A DNA stretch of 64,000 nt from Bacteroidetes bacterium HLUCCA01 (GCA_001314545.1 LIHN01000001.1:836180-900179); one strand, 5' to 3'; positions 34,879 through 45,113 are shown, numbered from the stretch's first letter. The notes: generated from the letters alone by a model not told the origin. Translations and numbers: made by a program.

Positions 34879-36384
34879 TTATGCGTTAAGGTACAGCAAC
34901 AGGCTCGCTCCGGCAGCCAGGGCGGCCAGCACTACAAATCCGATGGCAACTACAACATTGTTCCGGATAATGGCGGGCAGTCCTTCCTGCATGTTGACCA
35001 CGGCCAGGACCGCTACAATATTATGGATGGCAATCATATTCCCGGCTGCTGCGCCGGTAGCCTGCAAGGCCACGACCAGAACCACGGGCAGATCGTTGTA
35101 CATCGCCGCTGACGACTGCACCGCGCCCAACATGAGATTCGAGACGGTGGCGCTGCCGGCTATGAAGGATCCGAAGGCACCAATCAGCGGGGCGAAGAGC
35201 AAATATACGTAACTGGTACCGGAAAACAGGGAGGCCACATACTCCGGAATCCCTCCCCTGCCGGTCAGCTCGCTGGTAATGATGAGCTGGGCGAAGGCCA
35301 GGGTGGGCAGGAGCACGAGCAGCGCCGGAATCGCCTTGCCGAAGGCCTCGAACGCTTTCCGGTTGGGTGTTACCGTGTAGGCGATGAAGAATGCCACCAG
35401 AATGAGCACGCCGGGGGTGTAGGCGCTGAGACCGTGCGCCACATCGGTTGTGAAAGACAGGGTAGCGCCCAGGGAGCGCAGCAGGTCGCCAAACCCCAGC
35501 ATATTCGACCTCGAGGCAAAGAGCAGGGTCACCACCAGCGCGTAGGGAAACAGGGCGCCGAGGGCGGGCTTTACCGGGGGCAGCTGCTTCTTTTCTCCGA
35601 AGAAATAGCCGCCCCGGAGCAGGAGCATCATGGTAAGCAGTCCGACCGCGGAACCGATGACCGAGGGGAGCTCGGGACCGCTGTACAGGGCGGTGAGCAA
35701 AAATGGCAGGCTGAATGCAGCGCCGGATGCCAGGGCAAAGCGTACGTAGTTTGCCGTGAGTCGCTGTCCGGTGAAATGGCCGTGGACGAAGAGCATAGCC
35801 AGGGGAATAAACAGGGCGACAAAGGCGGTGATGATACCGGTGGTGGCCGTAACTGCCGCCAGATCGATTCCGGGCACGGCGCTGGCCACGCCCACCACAA
35901 TGGTGGTTCCGAAGGCGCCGAAAGCCACCGCGGCGCTGTCGGCCATGAGGGTGAGTATCACGGCCAGCAGGGGTTTGACGCCCAGCACCACCAGCAGGGG
36001 CGCGGCGATGGCGGCCGGGGTGCCGAATCCGGCCACACCTTCCAGAAAGGAGACAAAGAACCAGCCGATGATGATGACATGAATGCGTTCATCGGTGGAA
36101 TAGGCTTTGAAAAACCGCTCGAGGTCGTCCAGTTTTCCGGTGTGCTTGAGCAGGAAAAACAGCAGCATCACGCCGATGATGATCAGGAAGAGCTCCAGCC
36201 CGATGACCAGTCCTTTCAGGGAGGCCCCGAGGAGCAGGTGGAGGTCGGCCTGCCAGAAGAAATACAGCAGGCCTGCGGTGAGCACGTATACGGCGAGCAT
36301 GGTTTTTGCGGCGCTTACTTTTTGGATGAGGAGCAGGTAGGTGAGTACCAGAAACGGAAGTAACGATACCAGGGTCAGATTCAT
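34879..36384 (-). CDS. lctP: L-lactate permease family transporter
   Basis: A 501-residue integral membrane protein of about 12-14 helices with LctP-family signatures: FLEGVAGFGTPAAIAAPLL in the first half and an equivalent SFIAGSATVSNLMLG in the second, plus the C-terminal QATGAAAGNMIAIHN. The family imports lactate or glycolate with protons. It is somewhat shorter than the usual 540-560 residues. It heads a likely two-gene operon with the SDR downstream. Confidence 0.9.
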   Translation of the reverse strand: MNLTLVSLLPFLVLTYLLLIQKVSAAKTMLAVYVLTAGLLYFFWQADLHLLLGASLKGLVIGLELFLIIIGVMLLFFLLKHTGKLDDLERFFKAYSTDERIHVIIIGWFFVSFLEGVAGFGTPAAIAAPLLVVLGVKPLLAVILTLMADSAAVAFGAFGTTIVVGVASAVPGIDLAAVTATTGIITAFVALFIPLAMLFVHGHFTGQRLTANYVRFALASGAAFSLPFLLTALYSGPELPSVIGSAVGLLTMMLLLRGGYFFGEKKQLPPVKPALGALFPYALVVTLLFASRSNMLGFGDLLRSLGATLSFTTDVAHGLSAYTPGVLILVAFFIAYTVTPNRKAFEAFGKAIPALLVLLPTLAFAQLIITSELTGRGGIPEYVASLFSGTSYVYLLFAPLIGAFGSFIAGSATVSNLMLGAVQSSAAMYNDLPVVLVVALQATGAAAGNMIAIHNIVAVLAVVNMQEGLPAIIRNNVVVAIGFVVLAALAAGASLLLYLNA

Positions 36385-36477
36385 GGGTGTAGATGATTAA
36401 AACCGGCATACGGTGCAGGTATGCCTGCGTACGATGATTGGTGCTAACGGGGTAATCGGGGTAATCGAAGCTACGGG

Positions 36478-37473
36478 TTATCGGGGCGACATGATAAACT
36501 CCAGCGGAATATGCACCCGCTCGGCCCAGGAGGGTTCACTGTGCGCCGCCCCCTCGAACTTATACGAAACGAAATCGGCACCCTCCCGGAAGCCCGCCTC
36601 CCGCATGAGCGCGTCCATCTCCAGCTGAAACGGTTCATAAATAGCGTCCAGCGTTTCGGTTCCGTAGTCGAAGTAGAACCGATGGTTCCCGTCGGGCGCC
36701 GGAAGGTTGGCCCGGAGCCAGTCGAAAAACGGTCCGGCGAAGCGATTATCCGGATTTTCCATCATGATCGGCCAGTGTGTACTCACATTGCCTGCGGCTC
36801 CGAATACCTCTGGATAGCGGGTCAGGGCGTAGAGCGAGATGAGTCCGCCCATACTGGATCCCATCACGGCCGTGTGATCCGGACCGCTGTTTACCGGATA
36901 GGAATCACGGATAAACGGCAGGAGTTCTTCAACCAGAAAGCGGAGGTAGGCGTCGCTGTGTATGCCCCCGGCGCCGCGACCTTCATCCAGCTGTGCCTTA
37001 ACCGAATCGGGCAGGGCATTGTAGGCGGCCTGTGGATAATACTCCCGGAATCGGCGGTCGGTATTCCAGACGCCCACCACGATAAACGGCCCGGTAAATC
37101 CATTGTCGATGAGTCCCTGCGCGGCCACATCCACATGCCAGACGTGCCCTCCATACCCCAGAGCGGGGTCGAACAGGTTCTGCCCGTCGTGCATGACCAG
37201 AACATTGTAGCGCAAATCGGCCCGGGGATCGAATCCCTCGGGCACCCATACATCGACATGCCGGGACGGAACAAATTCCGAGGTAAATTCGGCATGCCGG
37301 ATGACCCGACCGGTGGTAGGTGTCGGTGTTTTGGTCGCGCCACTGAGCTGTGGGTTTGCCTGTGAACGATGTTGCTGGCTGTCTGGCCCACAGGCCGTTA
37401 TGAGCAGGAGTACCAGGATACTCAGGGGATATTTTAACAATCCGTGGCCGATGTTTAATCTATATTCAACCAT
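36478..37473 (-). CDS. Esterase (Fes/EstD-like alpha/beta hydrolase) lipoprotein
   Basis: A 331-residue lipoprotein with lipobox ITAC (Cys28). The fold is that of the enterochelin-esterase-like family: VMHDGQNLFDP near residue 90, the nucleophile Ser207 in GSSMGG, the acid region DYGTETLD and His in AAHSEPSW. Family members hydrolyse siderophore, feruloyl or formyl esters. No iron genes are nearby, so the substrate is open. It is divergent from the S9D-like peptidase over 90 bases that contain the palindrome CAGGTACCTG (37511-37520). Confidence 0.87.
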   Translation of the reverse strand: MVEYRLNIGHGLLKYPLSILVLLLITACGPDSQQHRSQANPQLSGATKTPTPTTGRVIRHAEFTSEFVPSRHVDVWVPEGFDPRADLRYNVLVMHDGQNLFDPALGYGGHVWHVDVAAQGLIDNGFTGPFIVVGVWNTDRRFREYYPQAAYNALPDSVKAQLDEGRGAGGIHSDAYLRFLVEELLPFIRDSYPVNSGPDHTAVMGSSMGGLISLYALTRYPEVFGAAGNVSTHWPIMMENPDNRFAGPFFDWLRANLPAPDGNHRFYFDYGTETLDAIYEPFQLEMDALMREAGFREGADFVSYKFEGAAHSEPSWAERVHIPLEFIMSPR

Positions 37474-37563
37474 AGTAAAAATCTTAGACGTTGAGCCCCG
37501 GAACAGGTGTCAGGTACCTGCCCGGGACTCCCGCAAGGTACATAAACTCAAACCAAAGAAACC

Positions 37564-40002
37564 ATGCAAAAAAGCAATTCCATCTCCTTTTTGATTCCGA
37601 TATTGGTCTTCACGTTGTGGCTGCTGCCCGGCGTAGTATCAGCCCAGGACACCTACATGATGCCGCCGGCCGAAGTGGCCGCCCTGGTTGACGCCCCGTC
37701 GGCGCCGTCGCTGCGCATCGCTCCGGACAACAGCTACATGCTCCTGCTCCACTCGCCCGGGGTGGCCTCCATCGAAGACCTCGCCCAGCCCGAGCTCCGA
37801 CTGGCAGGCTATCGGATCAATCCCCGCACCAACGGTCCCAGCCGATCCGGCTACAGCACCCGCATCACCATCAAAGATCCGTCCAACCTGCGGGAGCGGG
37901 ATATTGCCGGTCTGCCGGAAAACGCCGTCATTCAGAACGTAAGCATTGCCCCTGACAGCCGGCACATCGCCTTCACTCTGACCCGCACCAACCATATCGA
38001 GCTGTGGGTTGCCGATGCCGCCTCGGCGCGTGCACGCCGATTGGGCGAGGTCCACATCAACAATACCTGGCCCGGCACCCCGTTTGAATGGTCGCCGGAC
38101 AGCCGGTTTATCCTCGCCCGGACCATCCCCGCTGACCGCGGTCCGGCCCCGCAACCCCCGCTGGCTCCGGCCGGACCGGTCGTTCAGGAAGCCACCGGAG
38201 CTCCGGCACCGGCCCGTACCTTCCAGGATCTGCTGTCCAGTCCCCACGATGAAACCCTGTTCGACTACTACTTCACCAGCGAACTGACCCGCGTGAACCT
38301 GAACGGCAGAACGCAGTCGTACGCGGACGCGGCCATCTACACCCGGACCAGTTTCTCTCCGGACGGCCAGTACCTGCTGCTCACCCATCTGCAGCGACCC
38401 TACTCCTACACCGTACCCGGCAGCCGGTTCCCCAGCATCACCGAGGTACGTGACCTTCGCGGCAATCCGGTCGCAGTAATCACCGAGCAACCCCTGCTGG
38501 ACAACATCCCCATCGCACCGAACTCCACCTTTGAAGGTCGACGCAGCATTACCTGGCGGAACGACGCCCCCTCCACCCTCTTCTTCGTAGAAGCGCAGGA
38601 CGGCGGCGATGCCCGAACTGAAGCCCCCATCCGCGACATCGCCTACCTGCTGGAGGCGCCCTTCACCGGACAGCCTACCGAACTGGTGAGGCTGGAAACC
38701 CGTTATGCCGGCGTAGCCTGGGGCCGGGACGACCTCGCGCTCATCAGCGAGACCTGGCGTGCTACCCGCAGCACCAAAACCTGGCACGTACAACCGGGCA
38801 ATCCCGGTGCGCAGGCCCGCATGGTCTTCGATCTTAACTACGAAGACCGCTATGGTAATCCCGGATCGCCGGAGTTCGTGCTCAACGATTTCGGGCAGCC
38901 GGTTCTGCACATCTCCCCGGATGGCACTGAAGTATTCATGACCGGCATCGGTGCCTCGCCGGAAGGGAATCGGCCGTTTCTGCGCGCCATGCATGTCGAG
39001 ACCCTGGAAATGCGGGAGCTGTGGCGATCGGAGGCCCCCTACTTTGAGCGGGTTGCCGCCATTGCCGATCGCGGCGCCACCCGGATTTTCACCCTGCGGG
39101 AGTCGGTCAACGAGCCACCCAACTATTTCGAGCGGAACCTGGCCGACGGAAGCATCCGTACCCTGACCGAATTCCCCCATCCAACCCCGGATCTCATCGA
39201 TGTTCCCAGCGAATTCGTGCAATTTGAGCGGGCCGACGGACTGCCCCTGAGCGGACAACTGCTGCTGCCCGTAGGCTACGATGCCGAACGTGATGGTCGC
39301 CTCCCGCTGGTCATCTGGGCGTATCCGCGTGAATTTGCCAGCGCCGCCGCGGCCGGACAGATCACCGACTCGCCCTACCGGTTCAACAGCATCAGTTATT
39401 GGGGTCCGCACTTCCTGGTCACCCAGGGCTACGCCGTACTGGCCAATGCCGCCATGCCCATCGTGCCCCCCTCGCCCGATGTGGAGCCCAACGATTCCTT
39501 CATTGAGCAGCTCACGCTCAACGCCGAGGCCGCCATCGATTTCGTGGTGGATCGCGGTATTGCCGACCGGAACCGGGTTGCCGTGGGCGGACACTCCTAC
39601 GGCGCTTTTATGACCGCCAACCTGCTGGCCCACACCGACCTGTTCAAAGCCGGCATCGCCCGCAGCGGCGCGTACAACCGGAGCCTGACGCCCTTCGGAT
39701 TTCAGGCGGAGCCCCGGAACATTTGGGAAGCACAGGATATTTACATCACGATGTCGCCTTTCTTCCATGCCCATCAGCTGAAAACACCCATTCTGTTCAT
39801 TCATGGCGAGGCGGACAACAACTCCGGTACCTTCCCGATTCAGAGCGAGCGGATGTTTGCTGCAGTACGGGGAACCGGCGGCACAGCCCGGCTGGTCATG
39901 CTTCCACACGAAAGTCACGGCTACCGCGCCAGGGAGTCGCTCATGCACATGCTCTGGGAGACCATCACCTGGCTGGACACCTACGTGAAGAACGCGGAGT
40001 AA
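37564..40002 (+). CDS. S9 prolyl oligopeptidase, glutamyl endopeptidase-like (S9D)
   Basis: An 812-residue exported peptidase. The signal peptide ends near VSAQ (28). A beta-propeller half (about 50-530) precedes the hydrolase domain with Ser678 in GGHSYGAFM, Asp in HGEADNNSGT and His in PHESHGYRARES. The GGHSYGAFMTANLLAH signature and HGY(R/S) end are typical of the S9D group that includes plant chloroplast glutamyl endopeptidase. It probably degrades peptides in the periplasm. Translation starts without a Shine-Dalgarno, in an A-rich leader. It ends before a clear terminator. Confidence 0.92.
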   Translation: MQKSNSISFLIPILVFTLWLLPGVVSAQDTYMMPPAEVAALVDAPSAPSLRIAPDNSYMLLLHSPGVASIEDLAQPELRLAGYRINPRTNGPSRSGYSTRITIKDPSNLRERDIAGLPENAVIQNVSIAPDSRHIAFTLTRTNHIELWVADAASARARRLGEVHINNTWPGTPFEWSPDSRFILARTIPADRGPAPQPPLAPAGPVVQEATGAPAPARTFQDLLSSPHDETLFDYYFTSELTRVNLNGRTQSYADAAIYTRTSFSPDGQYLLLTHLQRPYSYTVPGSRFPSITEVRDLRGNPVAVITEQPLLDNIPIAPNSTFEGRRSITWRNDAPSTLFFVEAQDGGDARTEAPIRDIAYLLEAPFTGQPTELVRLETRYAGVAWGRDDLALISETWRATRSTKTWHVQPGNPGAQARMVFDLNYEDRYGNPGSPEFVLNDFGQPVLHISPDGTEVFMTGIGASPEGNRPFLRAMHVETLEMRELWRSEAPYFERVAAIADRGATRIFTLRESVNEPPNYFERNLADGSIRTLTEFPHPTPDLIDVPSEFVQFERADGLPLSGQLLLPVGYDAERDGRLPLVIWAYPREFASAAAAGQITDSPYRFNSISYWGPHFLVTQGYAVLANAAMPIVPPSPDVEPNDSFIEQLTLNAEAAIDFVVDRGIADRNRVAVGGHSYGAFMTANLLAHTDLFKAGIARSGAYNRSLTPFGFQAEPRNIWEAQDIYITMSPFFHAHQLKTPILFIHGEADNNSGTFPIQSERMFAAVRGTGGTARLVMLPHESHGYRARESLMHMLWETITWLDTYVKNAE

Positions 40003-40175
40003 CCTCGCGTTATGTGCCGGCGATAGCCGGTTCATGCAATTAAACCCCGCCTGTTGACCGCCTGCCTAAACCGGATGCTGTCGGCGACGGGGACTCAACC
40101 GGGCGCCTCATGTCCCGGGGCCGCTGCCGGTAATAACGCCAGCACCCCGATTAGGGCCCGCTCCCCATGCTGACG

Positions 40176-40208
40176 GGGGATTCGCACACGCGAATCCCCT
40201 TTTTTTTG
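40176..40208 (+). terminator. Rho-independent terminator after the S9D-like peptidase
   Basis: GGGGATTCGC (40176-40185) pairs with GCGAATCCCC (40190-40199) around a tight loop, followed by eight T. Confidence 0.95.
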
Positions 40209-40265
40209 TTTGAGGGCCAAGGTGCGTAACTTACAGCACTGCACACACTCACCAGCTCCGATCCT

Positions 40266-42728
40266 ATGAAAAAATGGCTTCCGGCGGTAATCAGCCTCAC
40301 CCTTACCGTCGCCCTCATCCTCACCCTGAATACCCGCATCGGGATGATTCCCCCGGCAGCGGCTTTCCTGAATCCCTTGCAGGGCGTGTGGCAAAATGCC
40401 CTGATCAGCGACATCCCCGCCGAGGCGGAGTTGCCCCTGGACGGCGTCAGCGCACCGGTCCGCGTCATCTACAACGAGCGCGCCGTACCCCATATCTTCG
40501 CCGAAAACGACCGCGACCTCTACTTCGCCATGGGCTTCACCATGGCCCGGCATCGCCTGTGGCAAATGGAGTTTTCTACCATGGCCGCCGCCGGTCGCAT
40601 ATCCGAAATTGTTGGTCCCGCCGCACAAGACTACGACAGCCATCAGCGGCGTATCGGTATGCTCTGGGGGGCTGAGCGCATCAACAGCTACATGATGCAG
40701 GACCCCAAAGCCGCCGAAATTCTGCAGGCCTACAGCGAGGGCGTCAACGCCTGGATCGACCAGCTCACGCCGGCCACGCTGCCCCTGGAATACAAGCTGC
40801 TGGACTACACCCCCTCGGCATGGTCGCCCGAGATGACCGCCATCTTCTACATGAACATGAACCAGACCCTCACCAGCGGCACCAGCTCCTATCAGCTCAG
40901 TACCATGATGTCCCTGCTGGGTCGTGACGTGACCGAAATCCTGTTCCCGGACCTCCCGCCCCTGCTGGAACCCATCATCACCCCCGGCACCGAGTGGCCG
41001 TTTGAAGGAAGCGGTCGGGAGCCCGGCGATGTGAACTTCCTGCCGGAGTTTCTCAGCGCTGCCACGGCAACGGCCATCGGCGAGCGTGATCCGTCTATTG
41101 GCAGCAATAACTGGGTGGTTGACGGCAGCAAATCCGCCTCCGGCGCCCCCATCCTGGCCACCGACCCTCACCTGACCCTTAGCCTGCCCGCCATCTGGTA
41201 CGAAATCCAGCTCACCGCCCCCGGCATCAGCTCCTACGGCGTCACCCTGCCCGGCGTGCCCGGCGTCATCATGGGATTCAACGACCACATCGCATGGGGC
41301 AATACCAACACCGGATGGAAGGGATTCGATATTTTCGAGGTGGAATTGAATCCTGAGCGCACCCACTACTACCACGACGGACAGTGGAAACCGCTGACCT
41401 ACCGGCTGGAAGAAATTCACATTCGCGGCGCCAACACCCGCACCGATACCGTCTACTACACCCATCACGGTCCGGTAGCCTATCAGAACCACGAAACGGG
41501 CTACGATGAGGATGTTCCCCTGGGCCATGCCATCTCCTGGATTGCCCACCAGCCCACCAATCCGGTCGAGGCCTTCTACATTATCAATCGGGCCGAAAAC
41601 CTGGACACCTTCCGTGACGGACTCAGCCTGCTGGGCGGTCCCACCCAGAACTACGCCGCGGCCAGCGTGGAAGGCAACATCCTTATGCAGACCAACGGGT
41701 TTCATCCGCTGCGCTACCCCGGACAGGGCAAGTATCTGCTGAACGGACGGAATCCGTACAACGACTGGAACGGATTCATTCCCTTCGAGGAGCTCCCCTA
41801 TGAGATGAACCCAGCCCGGGGGTTTGTCAGCTCCGCCAACCAGCACACCACCGATGCCGCCTACCCCCACTGGCTGGGCTGGCGATTCGCCACGGAGGCC
41901 CGCGGCACCATCATCAACCGCACCCTGGAGCGACTCACCGGCATCACGCATCAGGATATGATCGACCTGCAGCTCAACAGCGACAACTACCGGGCGCAGC
42001 GCTGGCTGGATGAAATGCTGGCCGCCACACGAACCTACCTGCGCGAGCAGCAGCCTGAAATGCCCGAAGCCGCCAGCTACCTGCTCAACCGGCTGGACGG
42101 GTGGAATCGCATCAACGAGGCGGGCAGCATGGAAGCCCTGGTATTCAACACCTGGACCCGGGAGGTCCGCCATGCCCTGTGGAAACCCCTTACCGATGGG
42201 TACCAGGGTGATGCCCCTACCCGCGAGCCCGACCTTACCATAACCCTGGAAACCCTGTTCGGCCGGTGGCATCCCGAGGTGTACATCGAACTGACGGGGG
42301 AACGTCCGAACGCGCCGCAGCTGCTGGCCCGCAGCTACCTGGCCGCCATCGACACCCTGCTGATCCGCTACGGCGAACCCGGGGAAAACTGGGCCTGGTG
42401 GCAGGAAAACGGGTCGACCATCGACCACCTGCTCGGCATTGAAGCCCTCAGCATGCCCCGGCTGCAGAACGATGGCAGCTCGGAGTCGCCCAATGCCATC
42501 CGCGAAGAACATGGTCCCTCCTGGCGGATGGTGGCCGAGATGACCCGCCCGGTCCGGGCCTGGGGCGTGTACCCCGGCGGACAAACCGGTAATCCCGCCA
42601 GCGCCGGGTATACCGCCTTCATAGACGACTGGCAGCACGGTCGGCACTATGAACTGCGAAAATTCGATTTCTGGGAGCAGGCCGTTGTTCATGGTCAGTC
42701 GGCCCTCACCCTTCAACCCAACCGGTAA
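40266..42728 (+). CDS. Penicillin acylase family protein
   Basis: An 820-residue Ntn-hydrolase precursor. An N-terminal hydrophobic segment exports it. The alpha part (to about 279) is followed by the autocatalytic cleavage site and nucleophile Ser280 in GSNNW, the start of the beta chain; the downstream DPHL, GxPG(V)xMGFN and NTN motifs of the family are present. Members hydrolyse amide bonds of acyl side chains such as beta-lactams or acyl-homoserine lactones, so it may act on quorum signals or detoxify; the substrate cannot be told. It heads a tight operon (4- and 5-base gaps) with a membrane protein and an isocitrate dehydrogenase. Confidence 0.92.
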   Translation: MKKWLPAVISLTLTVALILTLNTRIGMIPPAAAFLNPLQGVWQNALISDIPAEAELPLDGVSAPVRVIYNERAVPHIFAENDRDLYFAMGFTMARHRLWQMEFSTMAAAGRISEIVGPAAQDYDSHQRRIGMLWGAERINSYMMQDPKAAEILQAYSEGVNAWIDQLTPATLPLEYKLLDYTPSAWSPEMTAIFYMNMNQTLTSGTSSYQLSTMMSLLGRDVTEILFPDLPPLLEPIITPGTEWPFEGSGREPGDVNFLPEFLSAATATAIGERDPSIGSNNWVVDGSKSASGAPILATDPHLTLSLPAIWYEIQLTAPGISSYGVTLPGVPGVIMGFNDHIAWGNTNTGWKGFDIFEVELNPERTHYYHDGQWKPLTYRLEEIHIRGANTRTDTVYYTHHGPVAYQNHETGYDEDVPLGHAISWIAHQPTNPVEAFYIINRAENLDTFRDGLSLLGGPTQNYAAASVEGNILMQTNGFHPLRYPGQGKYLLNGRNPYNDWNGFIPFEELPYEMNPARGFVSSANQHTTDAAYPHWLGWRFATEARGTIINRTLERLTGITHQDMIDLQLNSDNYRAQRWLDEMLAATRTYLREQQPEMPEAASYLLNRLDGWNRINEAGSMEALVFNTWTREVRHALWKPLTDGYQGDAPTREPDLTITLETLFGRWHPEVYIELTGERPNAPQLLARSYLAAIDTLLIRYGEPGENWAWWQENGSTIDHLLGIEALSMPRLQNDGSSESPNAIREEHGPSWRMVAEMTRPVRAWGVYPGGQTGNPASAGYTAFIDDWQHGRHYELRKFDFWEQAVVHGQSALTLQPNR

Positions 42729-42732
42729 TCTT

Positions 42733-43338
42733 ATGTTGATCCTCATCATTACAGCCGTACTGGCGGTCCTCCTTCAACTCATTCTCCCCTGGTGGAGTGC
42801 CCCGCTGGCCGCCTTCATGGTAGCCGTTTCCTTTCAGCAGGGGGCCTTCCGTGCTTTTCTGAACGGATTTCTGGCCATTTTCCTGGTCTGGAGCCTGACA
42901 GCAGCCGGCATCAGCATTTATAACGACGGGGTATTGGCCGAACGGTTGGCTGGCCTGTTTTCGCTCCCCTCCGGCTGGATGGTCGTTCCCCTCACCGGTC
43001 TCATCGGCGGACTTCCGGCAGGTATGGCGGCTCTGACCGGAAACCTGATTCGCAAAGCCTGGAAACAACCCACGGATGCGGTGGATAACACAACCGGGGC
43101 GTCGTTGGCAGCGCAGCCAACCGGCCCTGCCGTGTTAAACCCGGAGGCAGCAGAAGCAATATCCGGGCTGAACCCTCCTTCGCAGACCGCGGATTCCCGG
43201 ACAGGCGGTCAACCCTCTTCACGTGGGACAGGCTCCCCGGCGAGCGCCGACCATCACAAGGAAACCGGTCGTGAGACCGACCCCGCCAATCCCGCTGAAT
43301 CCGATTCAACCCACGACGAATCCTCATCCAAAAAATAA
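42733..43338 (+). CDS. Hypothetical membrane protein
   Basis: A 201-residue protein with four hydrophobic segments in the first 115 residues (about 2-22, 28-35, 40-60, 80-108) and a hydrophilic, Ser/Asp/Pro-rich, probably disordered tail. The ATG at 42733 lies 4 bases after the acylase stop, so translation is coupled. No family recognised. The operon position suggests some link to the acylase, but nothing in the sequence shows it. Confidence 0.75.
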   Translation: MLILIITAVLAVLLQLILPWWSAPLAAFMVAVSFQQGAFRAFLNGFLAIFLVWSLTAAGISIYNDGVLAERLAGLFSLPSGWMVVPLTGLIGGLPAGMAALTGNLIRKAWKQPTDAVDNTTGASLAAQPTGPAVLNPEAAEAISGLNPPSQTADSRTGGQPSSRGTGSPASADHHKETGRETDPANPAESDSTHDESSSKK

Positions 43339-43343
43339 CCAGC

Positions 43344-44348
43344 ATGCATAACGTAGTACTCATCTCCGGCGACGGCATCGGCCCTGAAATCACCTCCGCA
43401 GTACAGCAGATTCTCACCGCTGCCGGAGCTCCCGTCAACTGGATACCGGCCCGGGCCGGCATGGGTGCGTATAAAGAGCTCGGCAACCCCCTGCCCGAAG
43501 AAACCGTCAGGTTGATTGATGAACATAAAGTAGCGCTGAAAGGCCCGCTGGAAACGCCGGTCGGGGGCGGATTCCGCTCGATCAATGTAACCCTGCGTCA
43601 GCAGTTTAACCTGTTCAGCAACATCCGACCGGCCAAGAGCCTGCCCGGCATTCACTCCCCGTTCACCCACGTAGACATGGTTATCTTCCGGGAAAATACC
43701 CAGGGATTGTACATCGGTCAGGAGCGCTGGGTGGGGTCCGGCGAAACGCATGCGGAATCCATCGCTGTGGTAACGCGCAAGGCCAGCGAAAACATCCTGC
43801 ATGCCGCATTTCAGTATGCGCAGAAGCACGGATTCAAGAAAGTGGCCGCCGTTCACAAGGCCAACATCCTGAAACTCTCCACCGGACTTTTCCTGAAAAT
43901 TGCCCGGGAAATTGCCCCACAGTACCCGGATATCCAGTTCCGCGACGTGATTGTTGACAATATGGCGATGCAGATGGTGATGCGGCCCGAGCAGTTTGAC
44001 GTGGTGGTAACCACCAATCTGTTCGGCGATATCCTCAGCGATCTGGCCTCCGGTCTGGTGGGCGGACTGGGGCTGACGGGTTCGGCCAATATTGGTCCGG
44101 AACATGCGATGTTCGAGGCGGTTCACGGCTCGGCGCCGGATATTGCCGGACAGCGGAAAGCCAACCCTACCGCTATGCTGTTTTCGGCGCTCATGATGCT
44201 GGAACACCTTGGAGAAAAGGAAACAGCCGACCGTATTCGTCGGGCGGTGATGGAGGTGCTCAAGGATCTGCCGGAGGCCTGCACACCGGATATCGGCGGG
44301 AAGGGCGATACGTTTACCTATGCCGATGCCATCTGCCTGAAACTCTGA
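43344..44348 (+). CDS. NAD-dependent isocitrate/isopropylmalate dehydrogenase family
   Basis: A 334-residue beta-decarboxylating dehydrogenase. Substrate motif SINVTLRQQFNLFSNIRPAKS, ENTQGLYIG, the catalytic Lys region KANILKLSTG, metal-binding TTNLFGDILSDLASG, and the coenzyme region HGSAPDIAGQRKANPTA are all present. The Ser-Asn of SINVTLR (rather than the isopropylmalate dehydrogenase pattern) and the overall length favour NAD-type isocitrate dehydrogenase. A role in the TCA cycle is expected. It ends the acylase operon, an odd partnership. Confidence 0.9.
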   Translation: MHNVVLISGDGIGPEITSAVQQILTAAGAPVNWIPARAGMGAYKELGNPLPEETVRLIDEHKVALKGPLETPVGGGFRSINVTLRQQFNLFSNIRPAKSLPGIHSPFTHVDMVIFRENTQGLYIGQERWVGSGETHAESIAVVTRKASENILHAAFQYAQKHGFKKVAAVHKANILKLSTGLFLKIAREIAPQYPDIQFRDVIVDNMAMQMVMRPEQFDVVVTTNLFGDILSDLASGLVGGLGLTGSANIGPEHAMFEAVHGSAPDIAGQRKANPTAMLFSALMMLEHLGEKETADRIRRAVMEVLKDLPEACTPDIGGKGDTFTYADAICLKL

Positions 44349-44531
44349 GGCGGCGGAGGGGCCCATCCGACTCCGGGTGGGCGGATTCGGTCTATGGCGA
44401 CATTAGACGGCGGCGGGAGGCATCCGGCCCGTGGGCCCATCGCCCCCCCTGGAGGCAGTGCATCCTATGGCGGCGACAGGCAACTGCGTGAGGCGGCAGC
44501 TTGCGGGCTTGCATCGTGTACCGTTGGTGAG

Positions 44532-45113
44532 TTACAAACCCACGATTTCCGCGTAGCCGGTGTCGGTATCGTAGAATGCGAAGGTGGCCGGTCCGCCCAG
44601 GCCATTGACCGTACCCGGATTGATATGCAGGGTCTGAGGTCGCAGAAACTCAATGGAAGACGGACGATCCTCCGGGTCTTCCTCGCGTTCCACGTGGCGG
44701 TGCAGGGCTTTCCCGTATTCAAAAACGGGATGGTGCCAGACCTTATTCACCGACTGATGGGTATGACCGGTGACCACCACATCGTACAGTCCGCCGCGCA
44801 GCAGCGATTCGGTAATTTCGGGCTGGGTGCCATGATACATTGCGATGCGTTTACCATCAAATTCATGGCTCATGAACTCGCCGTGCAGATGGGCTCCGAT
44901 TGAATGAAACTTCTGCTGGATACGATAATGGTCGCCGTCGTTATTGCCGAAAATCCCGTGCAGCTCCCAGTTTTCAAACATGGGAATCATAAACGGAGCG
45001 CAGTAATCTCCGGCGTGCAGCACCACACAAGCCTTCAGATTGCGCAGCATCGACAAGGCGATGCGGGTGTTCACCTGATGATCGTGGGTATCTGATAGTA
45101 TTCCGATTCGCAT
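44532..45113 (-). CDS. YfcE/MJ0936-family metallophosphoesterase
   Basis: A 193-residue calcineurin-like phosphodiesterase with ordered metal motifs: SDTHDH (7-12), GD(Y) in LHAGDYC, GNNDGD, and GHTHQS, ending with INPGTV. Family members cleave phosphodiesters such as bis-p-nitrophenyl phosphate analogues; physiological substrates are mostly unknown. The gene is separated from ketopantoate reductase upstream by 213 bases. Confidence 0.92.
   Translation of the reverse strand: MRIGILSDTHDHQVNTRIALSMLRNLKACVVLHAGDYCAPFMIPMFENWELHGIFGNNDGDHYRIQQKFHSIGAHLHGEFMSHEFDGKRIAMYHGTQPEITESLLRGGLYDVVVTGHTHQSVNKVWHHPVFEYGKALHRHVEREEDPEDRPSSIEFLRPQTLHINPGTVNGLGGPATFAFYDTDTGYAEIVGL

Noticed and set aside
37639-40035. 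A 798-codon minus-strand frame opposite the S9D-like peptidase
   Set aside because: Shadow of a gene with full catalytic triad; Gly/Val/Arg-rich translation without recognisable motifs.
40095-42749. An 884-codon minus-strand frame opposite the penicillin acylase
   Set aside because: Shadow; the plus strand has signal peptide, nucleophile Ser and family motifs.
44361-44382. Hairpin between convergent isocitrate dehydrogenase and phosphoesterase genes as a terminator
   Set aside because: GCCCATCC can pair with GGGTGGGC through one G-T pair, but no T-run follows on either strand.
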